A stretch of DNA of 64,000 nt from assembly GCF_900091605.1 (NCBI RefSeq), contig NZ_FMCQ01000002.1:558001-622000 (forward strand), in the 5' to 3' direction. The notes under the pieces were generated by a model. It was given only the letters and a program-made list of their open reading frames with translations. It was not told the origin of the DNA and searched no databases. The DNA is from Micromonospora tulbaghiae. GTDB lineage: Bacteria; Actinomycetota; Actinomycetes; Mycobacteriales; Micromonosporaceae. Positions within the stretch are counted from its first letter, which is position 1. Each line of letters starts with the position of its first letter. The position numbers and the translations under genes are program-made. This document shows positions 32,776 to 41,367 of this stretch, one piece after another.

Positions 32776-33249
32776 TCACCGGGTGCCCGCCGGGACGACC
32801 CGGAAGACCGGAATGTCGGCGGCGACCCGGGCGAAGTCGGCGAGCGGGGCGTGCCGGTCCACCGGCGCGTGCGCCCGGGCGCCCGGGGCGAGCGCCAGGT
32901 GCCGGCGCAGGATCGGTGGCCGCTGCGCCACCGGCACCTCGACCAGCCGGACCGGCTCGCGGCGGCGACGGCGCAGCACCACCCGCCCGCCCGCGGCGTG
33001 CACGTTCGCCACCCAGTTGGCCCGCTGGCCCAGCATCGACACGACGTATCGCTCGCCGTCGAGGTCGGCCACCACGATCGGCACCGAGACGGCCCGGCCG
33101 GTGCGGCGGCCCGGCACCTCCATGGTCACCCAGTGCCGCGGGGCGAGGCCGGCGCCGTACTGCCAGGCCGACAGCGCGTTCATCATCCGGGCCAGCCGGT
33201 TCGGCCGGCCGCCCCGGTACATCCATCTGGTGGGTCGCCACCGCCGCAT
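32776..33249 (-). CDS. deazaflavin (F420)-dependent nitroreductase family protein
   Basis: A protein of 157 residues of the Ddn/DUF385 split-barrel family. WVTMEVPGRRTGRAVSVPIVVADLDGERYVVSMLGQRANWVANVHAAG is the conserved block; only its ends are needed to find it (residues 40-87). GRRTGR contributes to F420 phosphate contact, and WVANVHAAGG is the family signature. It likely transfers hydride from F420H2 to an unknown quinone or nitro acceptor. It stands alone between the LppM gene and a LacI regulator. Confidence 0.85.
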   Translation of the reverse strand: MRRWRPTRWMYRGGRPNRLARMMNALSAWQYGAGLAPRHWVTMEVPGRRTGRAVSVPIVVADLDGERYVVSMLGQRANWVANVHAAGGRVVLRRRRREPVRLVEVPVAQRPPILRRHLALAPGARAHAPVDRHAPLADFARVAADIPVFRVVPAGTR

Positions 33250-33340
33250 CGGAACTCCCTTCCCCGCCCTCCATTAACGGACGGCGCGGGGGCGACGGCC
33301 AGGGCCGGCCGGCCCGAACGGGACCGGGCCGAGCGGCCGG

Positions 33341-34330
33341 TCAGGCGCTCTCGCGGGTGACGAGCGTCGACGGGAACGGGGTGCTCGGGGCGACCGGCTC
33401 ACGCGTCAGCACGGCCGTGGCCGCGGCGGCGGCGATCCGGTCGACCGGGTGGGTCGCGGTGGTCAGCGGCGGGCTGCTGATCGCCGCGTACGGCAGGTCG
33501 TCGAACCCGGCCACCGCCACGTCGTGCGGTACGCGGATGCCGCGCCCGCGCAGCGCCGCGATCACGCCGAAGGCGGTGGCGTCGCTGGCCGCGTAGACCG
33601 CGTCGGCGTCCGGCCACCGGCGCAGCGCCTCCAGCGCCGCCCGGCCGCCCTGTGCCGTGGTGAAGTCGCCGGTGACCAGCCGCTCCGGCGACCCCGACTC
33701 CCGCATCAGCTCCCGGTACGTGGTGACCGAGCGCTCGGCGCAGCTCAGCCAGCGCGGCCCGGTGACCATGACGATGCGGCGGCGACCGGTGGCGTACAGG
33801 TGACGCAACACCTCGCCGGCGCCGCCGGCGTTGTCGACGTCGAACGACGGCACCGTCGCCGAGCCCTGACCGATCGAGACGACCCGGCCGCGCAGCCTCG
33901 GCGGTACCGCGTCGAGCGCCGCCTGGACGGTGTTGACCAGGATCACGCCGCAGACGCCCCGGTCCGCGCCGAGCCGGGCCAGCCCGGACGGGTCGGCGAG
34001 CGGCAGCCACTCCAGCGCCACGCCGACGCCGTGCCGCGCGCACACCCGCGACGCCGCGCCCACCACCCGGTGCACGTACGGGTCGTCCAGCACCGAGTCG
34101 TCACGGCCCACCACCGCCACCACCAGGCGTACCCCGGCCCCGCGCACCAGCGCCCGGGCCGCGAGGTCCGGCACGTAGTCGAGGCGCTCGGCGGCGGCCC
34201 GCACCCGGGCGCGGGCGTCCACCGAGGTGAACCCGTAGCCGCCGAGCACCCGGGAGGCGGTGGCCCGGGACACCCCGGCGTCGCGGGCCACGTCGTCGAG
34301 CGTGGCGGGACGTGCGGTCGGCGTACCCAT
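33341..34330 (-). CDS. LacI-family transcriptional regulator divergent to MFS transporter
   Basis: A protein of 329 residues. The helix-turn-helix ATLDDVARDAGVSRATASRVLGGYGF is at residues 9-34, followed by the hinge and a sugar-binding-type domain ending VAVAGFDDLPYAAISSPPLTTA. It is not closely similar to the regulator at 9064. A candidate operator lies at 34386-34399 between it and the divergent transporter gene, so it probably represses both. The ligand is unknown. A short spacer with no gene separates it from the oxidoreductase. Confidence 0.92.
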   Translation of the reverse strand: MGTPTARPATLDDVARDAGVSRATASRVLGGYGFTSVDARARVRAAAERLDYVPDLAARALVRGAGVRLVVAVVGRDDSVLDDPYVHRVVGAASRVCARHGVGVALEWLPLADPSGLARLGADRGVCGVILVNTVQAALDAVPPRLRGRVVSIGQGSATVPSFDVDNAGGAGEVLRHLYATGRRRIVMVTGPRWLSCAERSVTTYRELMRESGSPERLVTGDFTTAQGGRAALEALRRWPDADAVYAASDATAFGVIAALRGRGIRVPHDVAVAGFDDLPYAAISSPPLTTATHPVDRIAAAAATAVLTREPVAPSTPFPSTLVTRESA

Positions 34331-34385
34331 GTCCGCATCATGCCTGCTCCGGCGCGGATGGGCGAAGCCATAACCGCGTTTGTGG

Positions 34386-34399
34386 TGGAAGCGCTCTCA
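34386..34399. promoter_or_regulatory. LacI/GalR-type operator
   Basis: TGGAAGCGCTCTCA has the central GCGC and the TGnAA..TTnCA-like symmetry of LacI-family operators. It sits in the 117-base divergent region between the regulator start at 34330 and the transporter start at 34448, which makes control of both genes likely. Confidence 0.65.
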
Positions 34400-34447
34400 G
34401 GTGTGCGATTGTCGTCGGGATCAGACGGGGGAAGGGACCACCGCACC

Positions 34448-35707
34448 GTGAGCAGCACCATCGACGCACCGGCCGGGAAGCGGCCACCGGCGCCCCGGGC
34501 GGTACTGAGCGCCCGCAACGGCGTGGCCGTCGTCTTCGCCCTCAACGGGCTCGCGGTGGCGAGCTGGTTCTCCCGGGTCCCGGCGGCCCAGGAGGCGCTC
34601 GACCTCAACCCGGGCCGGCTCGGCCTGCTACTGCTCTGCGCGTCGGCGGGCTCGCTGCTGGCCATGCCGACCGCCGGCCTGGTCACCCAGCGGCTCGGGC
34701 CGGCGCGCACGGTGGCCGTGTCGGTGGTGCTGGTCTCGCTCGGCCTGACCGTGGCGGGTCTGTCCGCCAGCCTGGCCGGCTCGGTCGTCGGGGTGGGGCT
34801 CGGCCTCGCCGCGTTCGGCTTCGGCTCCGGCCTGTGCGACGTGGCGATGAACGTCGAGGGCGCGGCCGTGGAGAAGCGCCTCGGCTACACCATCCTGCCC
34901 CGGTTCCACGCCGCCTGGAGCCTCGGCTCGGTGGCCGGGGCCGGGCTGGGCGCCGGGGCGGCGCACTTCGGCGTACCCGTCGGCGTGCACCTGCCGGTCC
35001 TGTCCGTGCTGATCCTGGCCGGCACGATGGTCGGCGCCCGGGCGTTCCTCGCGGCCACCGCCGAGGCGGCCGGGGCCGGGGAGCCGGCGGCCCGGCGGCA
35101 GGCGCTGCTCGCCGCCTGGCGCGAGCCCCGCACGCTGCTGATCGGGCTGCTCGTGCTGGTCATGGCGTTCACCGAGGGCAGCGCCAACGACTGGCTCGCG
35201 GTGGCGTTCGTGGACGGGTACGGGGTCGACGAGGCCGTCGGCGCCGCCGTGTTCGGCGTGTTCGTGGTGGGCATGACGATCGGCCGCACCGTCGGCACCG
35301 TCGCCATCGACAGGTGGGGCCGGGTGCCGGTGCTGTTCACCACCATCGCGATGGCGTCCGCCGGTGCCGCGCTCGCCGTGCTGGCCGGGAACGGCCCCCT
35401 CGCCGTGGCCGGCGTCGCGCTGTGGGGACTCGGCGCCTCGCTCGGCTTCCCGGTCGGGATGAGCGCCGTCGCCGACGACGAGGACAGGGCCCCGGCCCGG
35501 GTGAGCGTGGTCGCGGTGATCGGCTACACCGCCTTCCTGGCCGGCCCGCCGCTGCTCGGTTTCCTCGGCGACCACTTCGGGGTGCTGTCCGCGCTCGGCG
35601 TGGTGCCGCTGCTCCTGCTGCCCACGCTCGCGCTGGTGCCGGTGCTGCGGGAACGCGCCGCCGCGCCGGACGCGCAGGCCGGCGCCCCGGCGGCGAAGGT
35701 CGGCTGA
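34448..35707 (+). CDS. MFS transporter
   Basis: A protein of 419 residues with twelve hydrophobic segments. It begins NGVAVVFALNGLAVASWFSRVPAAQEAL, and carries GFGSGLCDVAMNVEGAAVEKRLG, a segment typical of the ProP/YbjJ-like MFS group. GTG at 34448 follows GGGGAAGGGACC. Sequence further upstream in the same frame belongs to the divergent regulator and is not coding here. The substrate is unknown; control by a LacI regulator hints at a sugar or sugar derivative. Nothing else of note lies up to 35794. Confidence 0.85.
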   Translation: MSSTIDAPAGKRPPAPRAVLSARNGVAVVFALNGLAVASWFSRVPAAQEALDLNPGRLGLLLLCASAGSLLAMPTAGLVTQRLGPARTVAVSVVLVSLGLTVAGLSASLAGSVVGVGLGLAAFGFGSGLCDVAMNVEGAAVEKRLGYTILPRFHAAWSLGSVAGAGLGAGAAHFGVPVGVHLPVLSVLILAGTMVGARAFLAATAEAAGAGEPAARRQALLAAWREPRTLLIGLLVLVMAFTEGSANDWLAVAFVDGYGVDEAVGAAVFGVFVVGMTIGRTVGTVAIDRWGRVPVLFTTIAMASAGAALAVLAGNGPLAVAGVALWGLGASLGFPVGMSAVADDEDRAPARVSVVAVIGYTAFLAGPPLLGFLGDHFGVLSALGVVPLLLLPTLALVPVLRERAAAPDAQAGAPAAKVG

Positions 35708-35794
35708 GCCGCTCCAGCCGACTCCCACCGCGCTCCCAGCCGCCTGCCAGGCGGGCGTGCTGCACTGGAGCGAACGCGAGGAGAGGAGGCGGGC

Positions 35795-36127
35795 ATGGGC
35801 TGGTTCAGCCGCCGGGCCGCCGACCCGACGACGCCCACGAAGCTCGACCGCGAGGCGACCAAGGAGGACCTGGCGCAACTGGAGGCGTTCGTCACCAGCC
35901 GGAGCGGGGTCGAGTTCTACCTGGAACCGGAGACCACCGCCACCGACACCACAGTCGTCGCCATCGCGCACGACGGCGAGTGGATCCGCCGCCGTACCGG
36001 CTCGCCCCGGGTCGCCGGCAAGATCGCCCAGAAGCACGCGGTGCCGCTGTACGAGGCGGCCCGCACCGGCTACCCGGAGCGGATGCGGGCATGGAACCGG
36101 GCCCACCCGGAGCGCCGGGCCCGCTGA
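35795..36127 (+). CDS. conserved actinobacterial hypothetical protein
   Basis: A protein of 110 residues. KLDREATKEDLAQLEAFVTSRSGVEFYLEPET and VAIAHDGEWIRRR are the ordered parts; they recall a small soluble protein common in actinomycetes. A strong GAGGAGAGGAGG precedes the ATG. No catalytic motif is seen and the function is unknown. It converges with the fluoride channel genes. Confidence 0.75.
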   Translation: MGWFSRRAADPTTPTKLDREATKEDLAQLEAFVTSRSGVEFYLEPETTATDTTVVAIAHDGEWIRRRTGSPRVAGKIAQKHAVPLYEAARTGYPERMRAWNRAHPERRAR

Positions 36128-36144
36128 CCGGCTGACCGGCGCGG

Positions 36145-36507
36145 TCAGCCGCTCAGCGCGGTGACGACCGCGTAGCCCAGGAACGCCGCGCCGAGCCCCG
36201 CGACCACACTGAGCGTGACATTCGCGTACGCGGGGCGGCGCTCGCCGGTGCGGGCCAGGCGCAACGTCTCGTAGCTGAGCGTGGACCAGGTGGTCAGCGC
36301 GCCGCAGAAGCCGGTGCCGACCAGCGCGGTCACGCCCGGGGCGACGGGCGCCGCGAGCAGGCCGCCGAGCAGCACCGACCCGGCCACGTTGACGGTCAGC
36401 GTGCCCCACGGGAACGGCGACCCGTGCCGGGCCTGCACCGCCCGGTCGGTCAGGTAGCGCAGCGGCGCGCCGATCGCGGCGCCGAGCGCGATCAGCAGGA
36501 TCGTCAT
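36145..36507 (-). CDS. crcB: fluoride-specific channel CrcB/FluC, subunit 1
   Basis: A protein of 120 residues with four membrane helices. GAAIGAPLRYLTDR, PWGTLTVNVAGSVLLG and GTGFCGALTTWSTLSYET are the Fluc family signatures, including the conserved Asn and the TTWSTxSxE region that lines the pore. It exports fluoride as a dimer. Actinomycetes often encode two different subunits in tandem, as here, and these may form a heterodimer. The partner gene ends 37 bases upstream. Confidence 0.95.
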   Translation of the reverse strand: MTILLIALGAAIGAPLRYLTDRAVQARHGSPFPWGTLTVNVAGSVLLGGLLAAPVAPGVTALVGTGFCGALTTWSTLSYETLRLARTGERRPAYANVTLSVVAGLGAAFLGYAVVTALSG

Positions 36508-36544
36508 CGGTCCGCCCCACTCCGGGCAGGCAGCAGTGCGACGG

Positions 36545-37015
36545 TCACCGCCGGCTCCCGTCCCGGGCGGCCAGCAGCCGGGCGGTCACCGCGTCCCCGG
36601 CCGCGACCGCCGCCAGCGCGCCGAGCACCGTCGCGGCCAGGTAGGCGCCCGCCGTACCGGCCGCGCCGTCGGTCAGCAGCCGCTGCGCGTCGACCGCGTA
36701 CGCGGAGAACGTGGTGAACCCGCCGAGCACGCCGACGCCGAGGAACGGCCGGGTCAGCGGGTGGGCCGGGCGGGCGGCGAGCACCGCCATCAGCACGCCG
36801 ATGAGCAGGCAGCCGGTGACGTTGACGGCGAACGTGGCCCAGGGGAAGCCGCCGGGCTGGTGCGGCACGGCGGCCTGGGCGCCGGCCCGGGCCAGCGCGC
36901 CGAGCACGCCGCCGGCGGCGATCACGCCGAGCACCGCCGCCGGGTGCGCGGACAGTTCGCTCCGGTCTGCCGGTACGCGCAGGTCGACGTCCGGATCGAC
37001 GCGGGGTTCGGACAC
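36545..37015 (-). CDS. crcB: fluoride-specific channel CrcB/FluC, subunit 2
   Basis: A protein of 156 residues. The first 30 are hydrophilic ([14 protein letters not shown]). Then come [28 protein letters not shown] and [17 protein letters not shown], the family signatures with the conserved Asn and FTTFS. GTG at 37015 follows GGGAGG; an in-frame GTG at 37027 lacks a ribosome-binding site. It is the first of the two tandem channel genes. The 5' region was examined for a fluoride riboswitch and none was convincing. Confidence 0.93.
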   Translation of the reverse strand: MSEPRVDPDVDLRVPADRSELSAHPAAVLGVIAAGGVLGALARAGAQAAVPHQPGGFPWATFAVNVTGCLLIGVLMAVLAARPAHPLTRPFLGVGVLGGFTTFSAYAVDAQRLLTDGAAGTAGAYLAATVLGALAAVAAGDAVTARLLAARDGSRR

Positions 37016-37156
37016 GGCACCTCCCACCAGGACTCGTCACTGGCAGGGACCGTTGGCGACGTCGCGGTTCTCCCGGCACCCGCCGGAACGGCGGGCCCCA
37101 CCGCCCTCGCGAGCATAACCCCCTCACCCCGGCCACCCGCCCCGCCCCGCCCTCGT

Positions 37157-37225
37157 CGATCTTGCAAGTTCGGCCCCGGCGGACCGGACATTCCCGGCAT
37201 CCGAGGGGCGGCAAGTGCAAGATCG
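37157..37225. repeat. inverted repeat in intergenic region
   Basis: CGATCTTGCA at 37157-37166 is exactly complementary to TGCAAGATCG at 37216-37225. The loop is 49 bases. It lies between the divergent crcB and phenylacetate-CoA ligase genes, a 336-base stretch that holds no gene. It could be a terminator-like fold, a protein site or the ends of a small repeat element. Confidence 0.65.
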
Positions 37226-37230
37226 CGGGG

Positions 37231-37271
37231 AGGCGCGGGGGAGGTGCGGGAAGGCGCGGGGGAGGTGCGGG
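37231..37271. repeat. two 20-bp tandem direct repeats
   Basis: The 20-base unit starting AGGCGCGGGGGAGG occurs exactly at 37231-37250 and 37252-37271, with a period of 21. A third, degenerate unit may follow. They lie 80 bases upstream of the phenylacetate-CoA ligase start and directly after the inverted repeat. They are purine-rich and likely prone to slippage. Confidence 0.75.
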
Positions 37272-37351
37272 GGATGGGGTGGGCGGGCGTACGGTGGGCG
37301 GCAGCGCCCGGGGCGGCGGCCTCGGGCCCACCCTCGTGCCAGGAGGTCACC

Positions 37352-38659
37352 GTGCAGGACCGCACCCCTCGTCCGGACGAGCTGGATCCCGTCGAGCGGA
37401 TCGGCGTCGACGAGCTGCGTGCGCTGCAACTGGACCGGCTGCGGCACTCGCTGCGGCACGCGTACGGCAACGTGCCCCACTACCGGCGCGCGTTCGACGC
37501 CCTCGGCGCGCACCCGGACGACCTGCGTGAACTGGCCGACCTGGCCCGTTTCCCGTTCACCGCGAAGGCGGAGCTGCGGGAGAACTACCCGTTCGGCATG
37601 TTCGCGGTGCCCCGCGAGCGGGTCGCCCGGCTGCACGCCTCCTCCGGCACCACCGGCCGTCCCACGGTCGTCGGCTACACGCGCGCCGACCTGGACACCT
37701 GGGCCGAGCTCATGGCCCGCTCGATCCGGGCCGCCGGAGGCCGCCGCGGCGACCGGGTGCACGTCGCGTACGGCTACGGGCTGTTCACCGGCGGCCTCGG
37801 CGCGCACTACGGCGCCGAGGAGCTGGGCTGCACGGTCGTCCCGGTGTCCGGCGGCATGACCGAGCGCCAGGTGATGCTGATCCGCGACCTCGAACCGGAG
37901 GTCATCATGGTGACGCCGAGCTACATGCTCGCCATCGTCGACGAGATGGAACGCCAGGGCGTCGACCCGCGCGCCACCTCCCTGCGGGTGGGGATCTTCG
38001 GCGCCGAGCCGTGGACCGAGGACATGCGCAACGAGCTGGAGCAGCGCCTGGACATGCACGCGCTCGACATCTACGGCCTGTCCGAGGTGATGGGGCCGGG
38101 CGTGGCGGTCGAGTGCGTGGAGACCAAGGACGGCCTGCACCTGTGGGAGGACCACTTCTACCCGGAGATCATCGACCCGGTCACCGGTGAGGTGCTGCCC
38201 GACGGCGAGCGGGGTGAGCTGGTGCTGACCTCGCTGACAAAGGAGGCCATGCCGGTGGTCCGCTACCGCACCCGCGACCTGACCCGGCTGCTGCCCGGCA
38301 CCGCCCGCCCGATGCGGCGGATCGAGAAGATCACCGGGCGTACCGACGACATGATGATCGTCCGGGGGGTGAACGTCTTCCCGACCCAGATCGAGGAGCT
38401 GATCCTGCGTACCCCGGCCCTGTCGCCGCACTTCCAGTGCGTGCTCGACCGGCGGGGACGGCTCGACACGCTCACCGTCCACGTGGAGCGGCGGGCGGGC
38501 GCCGCCGCCGACGAGGCCGAGCGGGCCGGCGCCACTCTCGTCGAGCAGGTCAAGAACACGATCGGGGTGTCGGTGGCGGTACGGGTGATCGAGCCGGACG
38601 GGGTGGAACGCTCGATGGGCAAGATGCGCCGCATCGTCGACCAGCGGCGGGAGTCCTGA
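37352..38659 (+). CDS. paaK: phenylacetate-CoA ligase
   Basis: A protein of 435 residues of the ANL superfamily. LHASSGTTGRPTVVGYT is the AMP-binding P-loop, YGYGLFTGGLGAHYGAEELG and IYGLSEVMGPGVA follow, and RTDDMMIVRGVNVFPTQIEELIL leads to the C-terminal domain. These match PaaK-type phenylacetate-CoA ligases. GTG at 37352 has AGGAGG upstream. The thioesterase gene follows within two bases, the usual Paa association. Other paa genes are not in the window, so the wider pathway is elsewhere or the enzyme serves another aryl acid. Confidence 0.92.
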   Translation: MQDRTPRPDELDPVERIGVDELRALQLDRLRHSLRHAYGNVPHYRRAFDALGAHPDDLRELADLARFPFTAKAELRENYPFGMFAVPRERVARLHASSGTTGRPTVVGYTRADLDTWAELMARSIRAAGGRRGDRVHVAYGYGLFTGGLGAHYGAEELGCTVVPVSGGMTERQVMLIRDLEPEVIMVTPSYMLAIVDEMERQGVDPRATSLRVGIFGAEPWTEDMRNELEQRLDMHALDIYGLSEVMGPGVAVECVETKDGLHLWEDHFYPEIIDPVTGEVLPDGERGELVLTSLTKEAMPVVRYRTRDLTRLLPGTARPMRRIEKITGRTDDMMIVRGVNVFPTQIEELILRTPALSPHFQCVLDRRGRLDTLTVHVERRAGAAADEAERAGATLVEQVKNTIGVSVAVRVIEPDGVERSMGKMRRIVDQRRES

Positions 38660-38660
38660 C

Positions 38661-39068
38661 ATGGCCGGCGACGGCGGCCGTACCGCGGCGCACGACATGT
38701 TCGACGCCGACGTGGCGTCCAAGGGGCTCGGCATCGAACTCGTCTCGGCCGGCGACGGCGCGGCGGTGGCCCGGATGCGGGTCACCCCGGCGATGCTCAA
38801 CGGGCACGCGATCGGGCACGGTGGTTTCGTGTTCCTGCTCGCCGACACCGCGTTCGCACTGGCCTGCAACAGCCACGGCCCGGCCACTGTGGCGGCCGGT
38901 GGCGAGATCAGCTTCCTGCGCCCGGTACGCGAGGGCGACCTGCTGGAGGCGTATGCCACCGAACGGGTCCGGCACGGCCGCAGCGGCATCTACGACGTGA
39001 CGGTACGGCGCGGCGACGAGGTGGTGGCCGAGTTCCGGGGCCGCAGCCGCACCATCGCCCGGGACTGA
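38661..39068 (+). CDS. paaI: PaaI-type hydroxyphenylacetyl-CoA thioesterase
   Basis: A protein of 135 residues with the hotdog fold. MLNGHAIGHGGFVFLLADTAFALACNSHG is the PaaI active-site region with the conserved Asp/His/Asn, and VREGDLLEAYA completes the fold. It hydrolyses aryl-CoA intermediates to free CoA when the paa pathway stalls. It starts one base after the ligase stop. A strong bidirectional hairpin follows. Confidence 0.92.
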   Translation: MAGDGGRTAAHDMFDADVASKGLGIELVSAGDGAAVARMRVTPAMLNGHAIGHGGFVFLLADTAFALACNSHGPATVAAGGEISFLRPVREGDLLEAYATERVRHGRSGIYDVTVRRGDEVVAEFRGRSRTIARD

Positions 39069-39108
39069 TCCGTCCGCGGGCCTGCGCCCGCACGCCTGCG
39101 AGCCCGGG

Positions 39109-39156
39109 TGACGTCCGGGCCGGAGTGGCCCCGTGCCCGCTCCGACCCGGACGTCA
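39109..39156. terminator. bidirectional hairpin terminator
   Basis: The arms at 39109-39125 and 39140-39156 pair over about 16 bases with a one-base bulge (TGACGTCCGGG and CCCGGACGTCA at the outer ends). It lies between the thioesterase and the convergent cyclase gene, and overlaps the latter's stop. Confidence 0.75.
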
Positions 39157-41178
39157 TGCGGCCAGCCCGAGCGCGTGCCCACCGGGCTCGGTTCTTCGCC
39201 GGCCCACCCGCCCGGACGGACCGGTCCGCCCGGGCCACGCCGTGGCGCCCGGGACGATCCGTGTCGCGTCGCCCGGCGCAGGCCCGGCGCGGGCCGGCTG
39301 CCCCGGTCGTGCGGGCACCGCCCGGAGCACCCCGGCCCGGCCCGGCTGCCCGGGCACCGGGTGGAGAGTGTCGGAGCGATCGAGCCGGTCCGGCGGGACG
39401 GGCGCCGGTCGGGCCCCTCCACCCGACCGGCGCGACCGTCCCGCCCCGAGCGGGCAGACCTCCCGCTCGCCGGCGCCCCGGGACGGGACGCCGGTTCCCG
39501 CTCCCGGCACCCGGCCGGCAGCGGAGTCCTTCGCGGTGCGCAGGCGGCGGGCGAAGTCCGCGCGTACCGCACGGGACAGCCGCAGCGCGGCCACCCGCGC
39601 CACCAGCGCGTCGATCGCCCAGTCGCCGGCCGTGACCGGGCGTACCAGCCCCGCCGCGGCCAGCGCCCGCAGCACCGGCTCGGCCCGGCCGGCGGGCCAG
39701 CCGAGCATCGCCTCGGCCGCGGCGGCCACGACCGGGCCACGCCGGGCGGCGCCGGCCAGCAGGACCGCCCGGTGCGTACCGTCGAGCCGGTCCAGCCGGG
39801 CGTCCACCAGGCGGCGCGCGGCAGCCGGTACGCCACCCGGCTCGCCGTCCGGATCCGCCGACGCGTACGCGGTCGCGACCGCCGGACTGCCGCCGACCAG
39901 CGGAAGCAGCCGCGCGACGAGCTCCGCCGGCCGACCGGCCCGGTCGAGCAGGTGCCGCAGCAGCCGCCCGGTGTCCAGCGGTCCCAGCGGCTCCACCGGG
40001 ATCCGCCGCGCCGGTGCGGGCAACGGGTCGGCCGAGCCGGAGCCGCACGTGGTGACCACCGCCAGCGGCAGTCCCCGCTCACCCGCCGCGACGTGGAGCT
40101 GGTGCAGGAACCGGCGCAGCGCCGGGGCGGCCCGGTCCAGGTCGTCCACCGCGACCACCACCGGCGCGTCGGCGGCCAGGCCGAGCAGCGCCTCGCGGCA
40201 GGCGACCACGGCGCGGGCCGCCACCGTGTCGTCGTCCGGCGCGGCGAGGAACGCGGCGAGCACACCGCCCGGACCGTCGGCGACCGTGCCGTCCGGCCGG
40301 GGACGGACCAGGTCGGCCAGCGGCGCCAGCTCGCCGCACGGGTACGGCGGGCAGGCCGTCACCCGGCGGCGCACCGGCACACCGTCCACGTGCGACACGG
40401 CACGGGTCACCTCGTGCAGCAGCCGGCTGCGGCCGCTGCCCGGCGGTCCGACCAGTGAGATCCACCGGGGACGGCGCTCGCGCAGCGCCCGGGTCACCTC
40501 GTCGGCCGCGCCGGCCAGCTCGCGACGACGGCCCACGAGCGGGACGCGGTGCCGGCCCGTCCTGCCCCCGGCCGCCCCGGTCACCCGCCACACGTCCAGC
40601 GGGAGCGCCTTGCCGGCGAGCGTCAGGGTGGCGAGTGGACGCTGTTCGACCAGGCCGGCCACCGCGGTCCGGGTGACCGGGCAGACCACGACCCCGCCCG
40701 GCGGCGCGTGCTCCTGGAGGCGGGCCGCCGTGGTGATCACCGCGCCGCTGGCCGCGCCGTGGCCGCCGTCGCGGACCTCGGCCAGGTCGAGCAGCACCTC
40801 GCCGGTCGCCACGCCGACCCGCACGCGCAGCCGGACGCCGCCCGGTCGCCGCCGCTCCAGCGCGGCCTGGATGTCCAGCCCGGCCCGCACCGCCCGGTAC
40901 GCGTCGAGACCGTCCGAACCGGATGCGCCGAACAACGCCATCACCGCGTCGCCGACGTACTTCTCCACCACGCCCCGCCAGCGGCGCAGCACGGAGGCGA
41001 CGGTGCCGAAGTAGGCGCGCTGCAACGCGCGTACGTCCTCTGGGTCGAGTCGCTCGACCAGCCGGGTCGAGCCGACGATGTCGACGAAGAGGACGGTCAC
41101 GGTGCGTCGTTCCTCGGGCACCGGCCGGCACGCCGTGATGACGGCTTTCCGACTCCCCACGGGCGTGGTGATCAACAT
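39154..41178 (-). CDS. class III adenylate/guanylate cyclase-like protein fused to AAA ATPase
   Basis: A protein of 674 residues. The N-terminal 170 residues are a class III cyclase domain: TVLFVDIVGSTRL with a metal-binding Asp, EKYVGDAVMALFG with the second one, and VGVATGEVLLD. An ATPase region follows from about residue 205, with Walker A LVGPPGSGRSRLL and Walker B-like VVVAVDDLDRA. The last 110 residues are Pro/Arg/Gly-rich and poorly ordered. ATG at 41178 has AAAGG nine bases upstream; the GTG at 41187 has none. It is divergent from the LuxR-type regulator. Whether the cyclase is active is not clear. Confidence 0.85.
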   Translation of the reverse strand: MLITTPVGSRKAVITACRPVPEERRTVTVLFVDIVGSTRLVERLDPEDVRALQRAYFGTVASVLRRWRGVVEKYVGDAVMALFGASGSDGLDAYRAVRAGLDIQAALERRRPGGVRLRVRVGVATGEVLLDLAEVRDGGHGAASGAVITTAARLQEHAPPGGVVVCPVTRTAVAGLVEQRPLATLTLAGKALPLDVWRVTGAAGGRTGRHRVPLVGRRRELAGAADEVTRALRERRPRWISLVGPPGSGRSRLLHEVTRAVSHVDGVPVRRRVTACPPYPCGELAPLADLVRPRPDGTVADGPGGVLAAFLAAPDDDTVAARAVVACREALLGLAADAPVVVAVDDLDRAAPALRRFLHQLHVAAGERGLPLAVVTTCGSGSADPLPAPARRIPVEPLGPLDTGRLLRHLLDRAGRPAELVARLLPLVGGSPAVATAYASADPDGEPGGVPAAARRLVDARLDRLDGTHRAVLLAGAARRGPVVAAAAEAMLGWPAGRAEPVLRALAAAGLVRPVTAGDWAIDALVARVAALRLSRAVRADFARRLRTAKDSAAGRVPGAGTGVPSRGAGEREVCPLGAGRSRRSGGGARPAPVPPDRLDRSDTLHPVPGQPGRAGVLRAVPARPGQPARAGPAPGDATRIVPGATAWPGRTGPSGRVGRRRTEPGGHALGLAA

Positions 41179-41367
41179 CGCACCCACCCTTTCCCGATCG
41201 TGGTGCCCGACGACCTCAGCAGACTTTCACCACCGGGTTCTCGGGGGATCTGTAGGACGACGTATGTCGGGCACCCGCAACCATTAGTCGTGTAGTCGAC
41301 GCGAGAGGTACCGATCCGGGCCCGAGGCCGTAGAACGGTGCGGGGGCCTGTGACTAGGCTGCCTCCC

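Noticed and set aside
37016..37100. Possible fluoride riboswitch ahead of the crcB pair
   Set aside because: Fragments such as GTGACGAGTCCTG recall the conserved 3' part, but the pairing partner of the first stem and the pseudoknot loop could not be found.
37231..37271. Two 20-bp repeats as a CRISPR array
   Set aside because: The spacing of one base leaves no spacers, and no cas genes are nearby.
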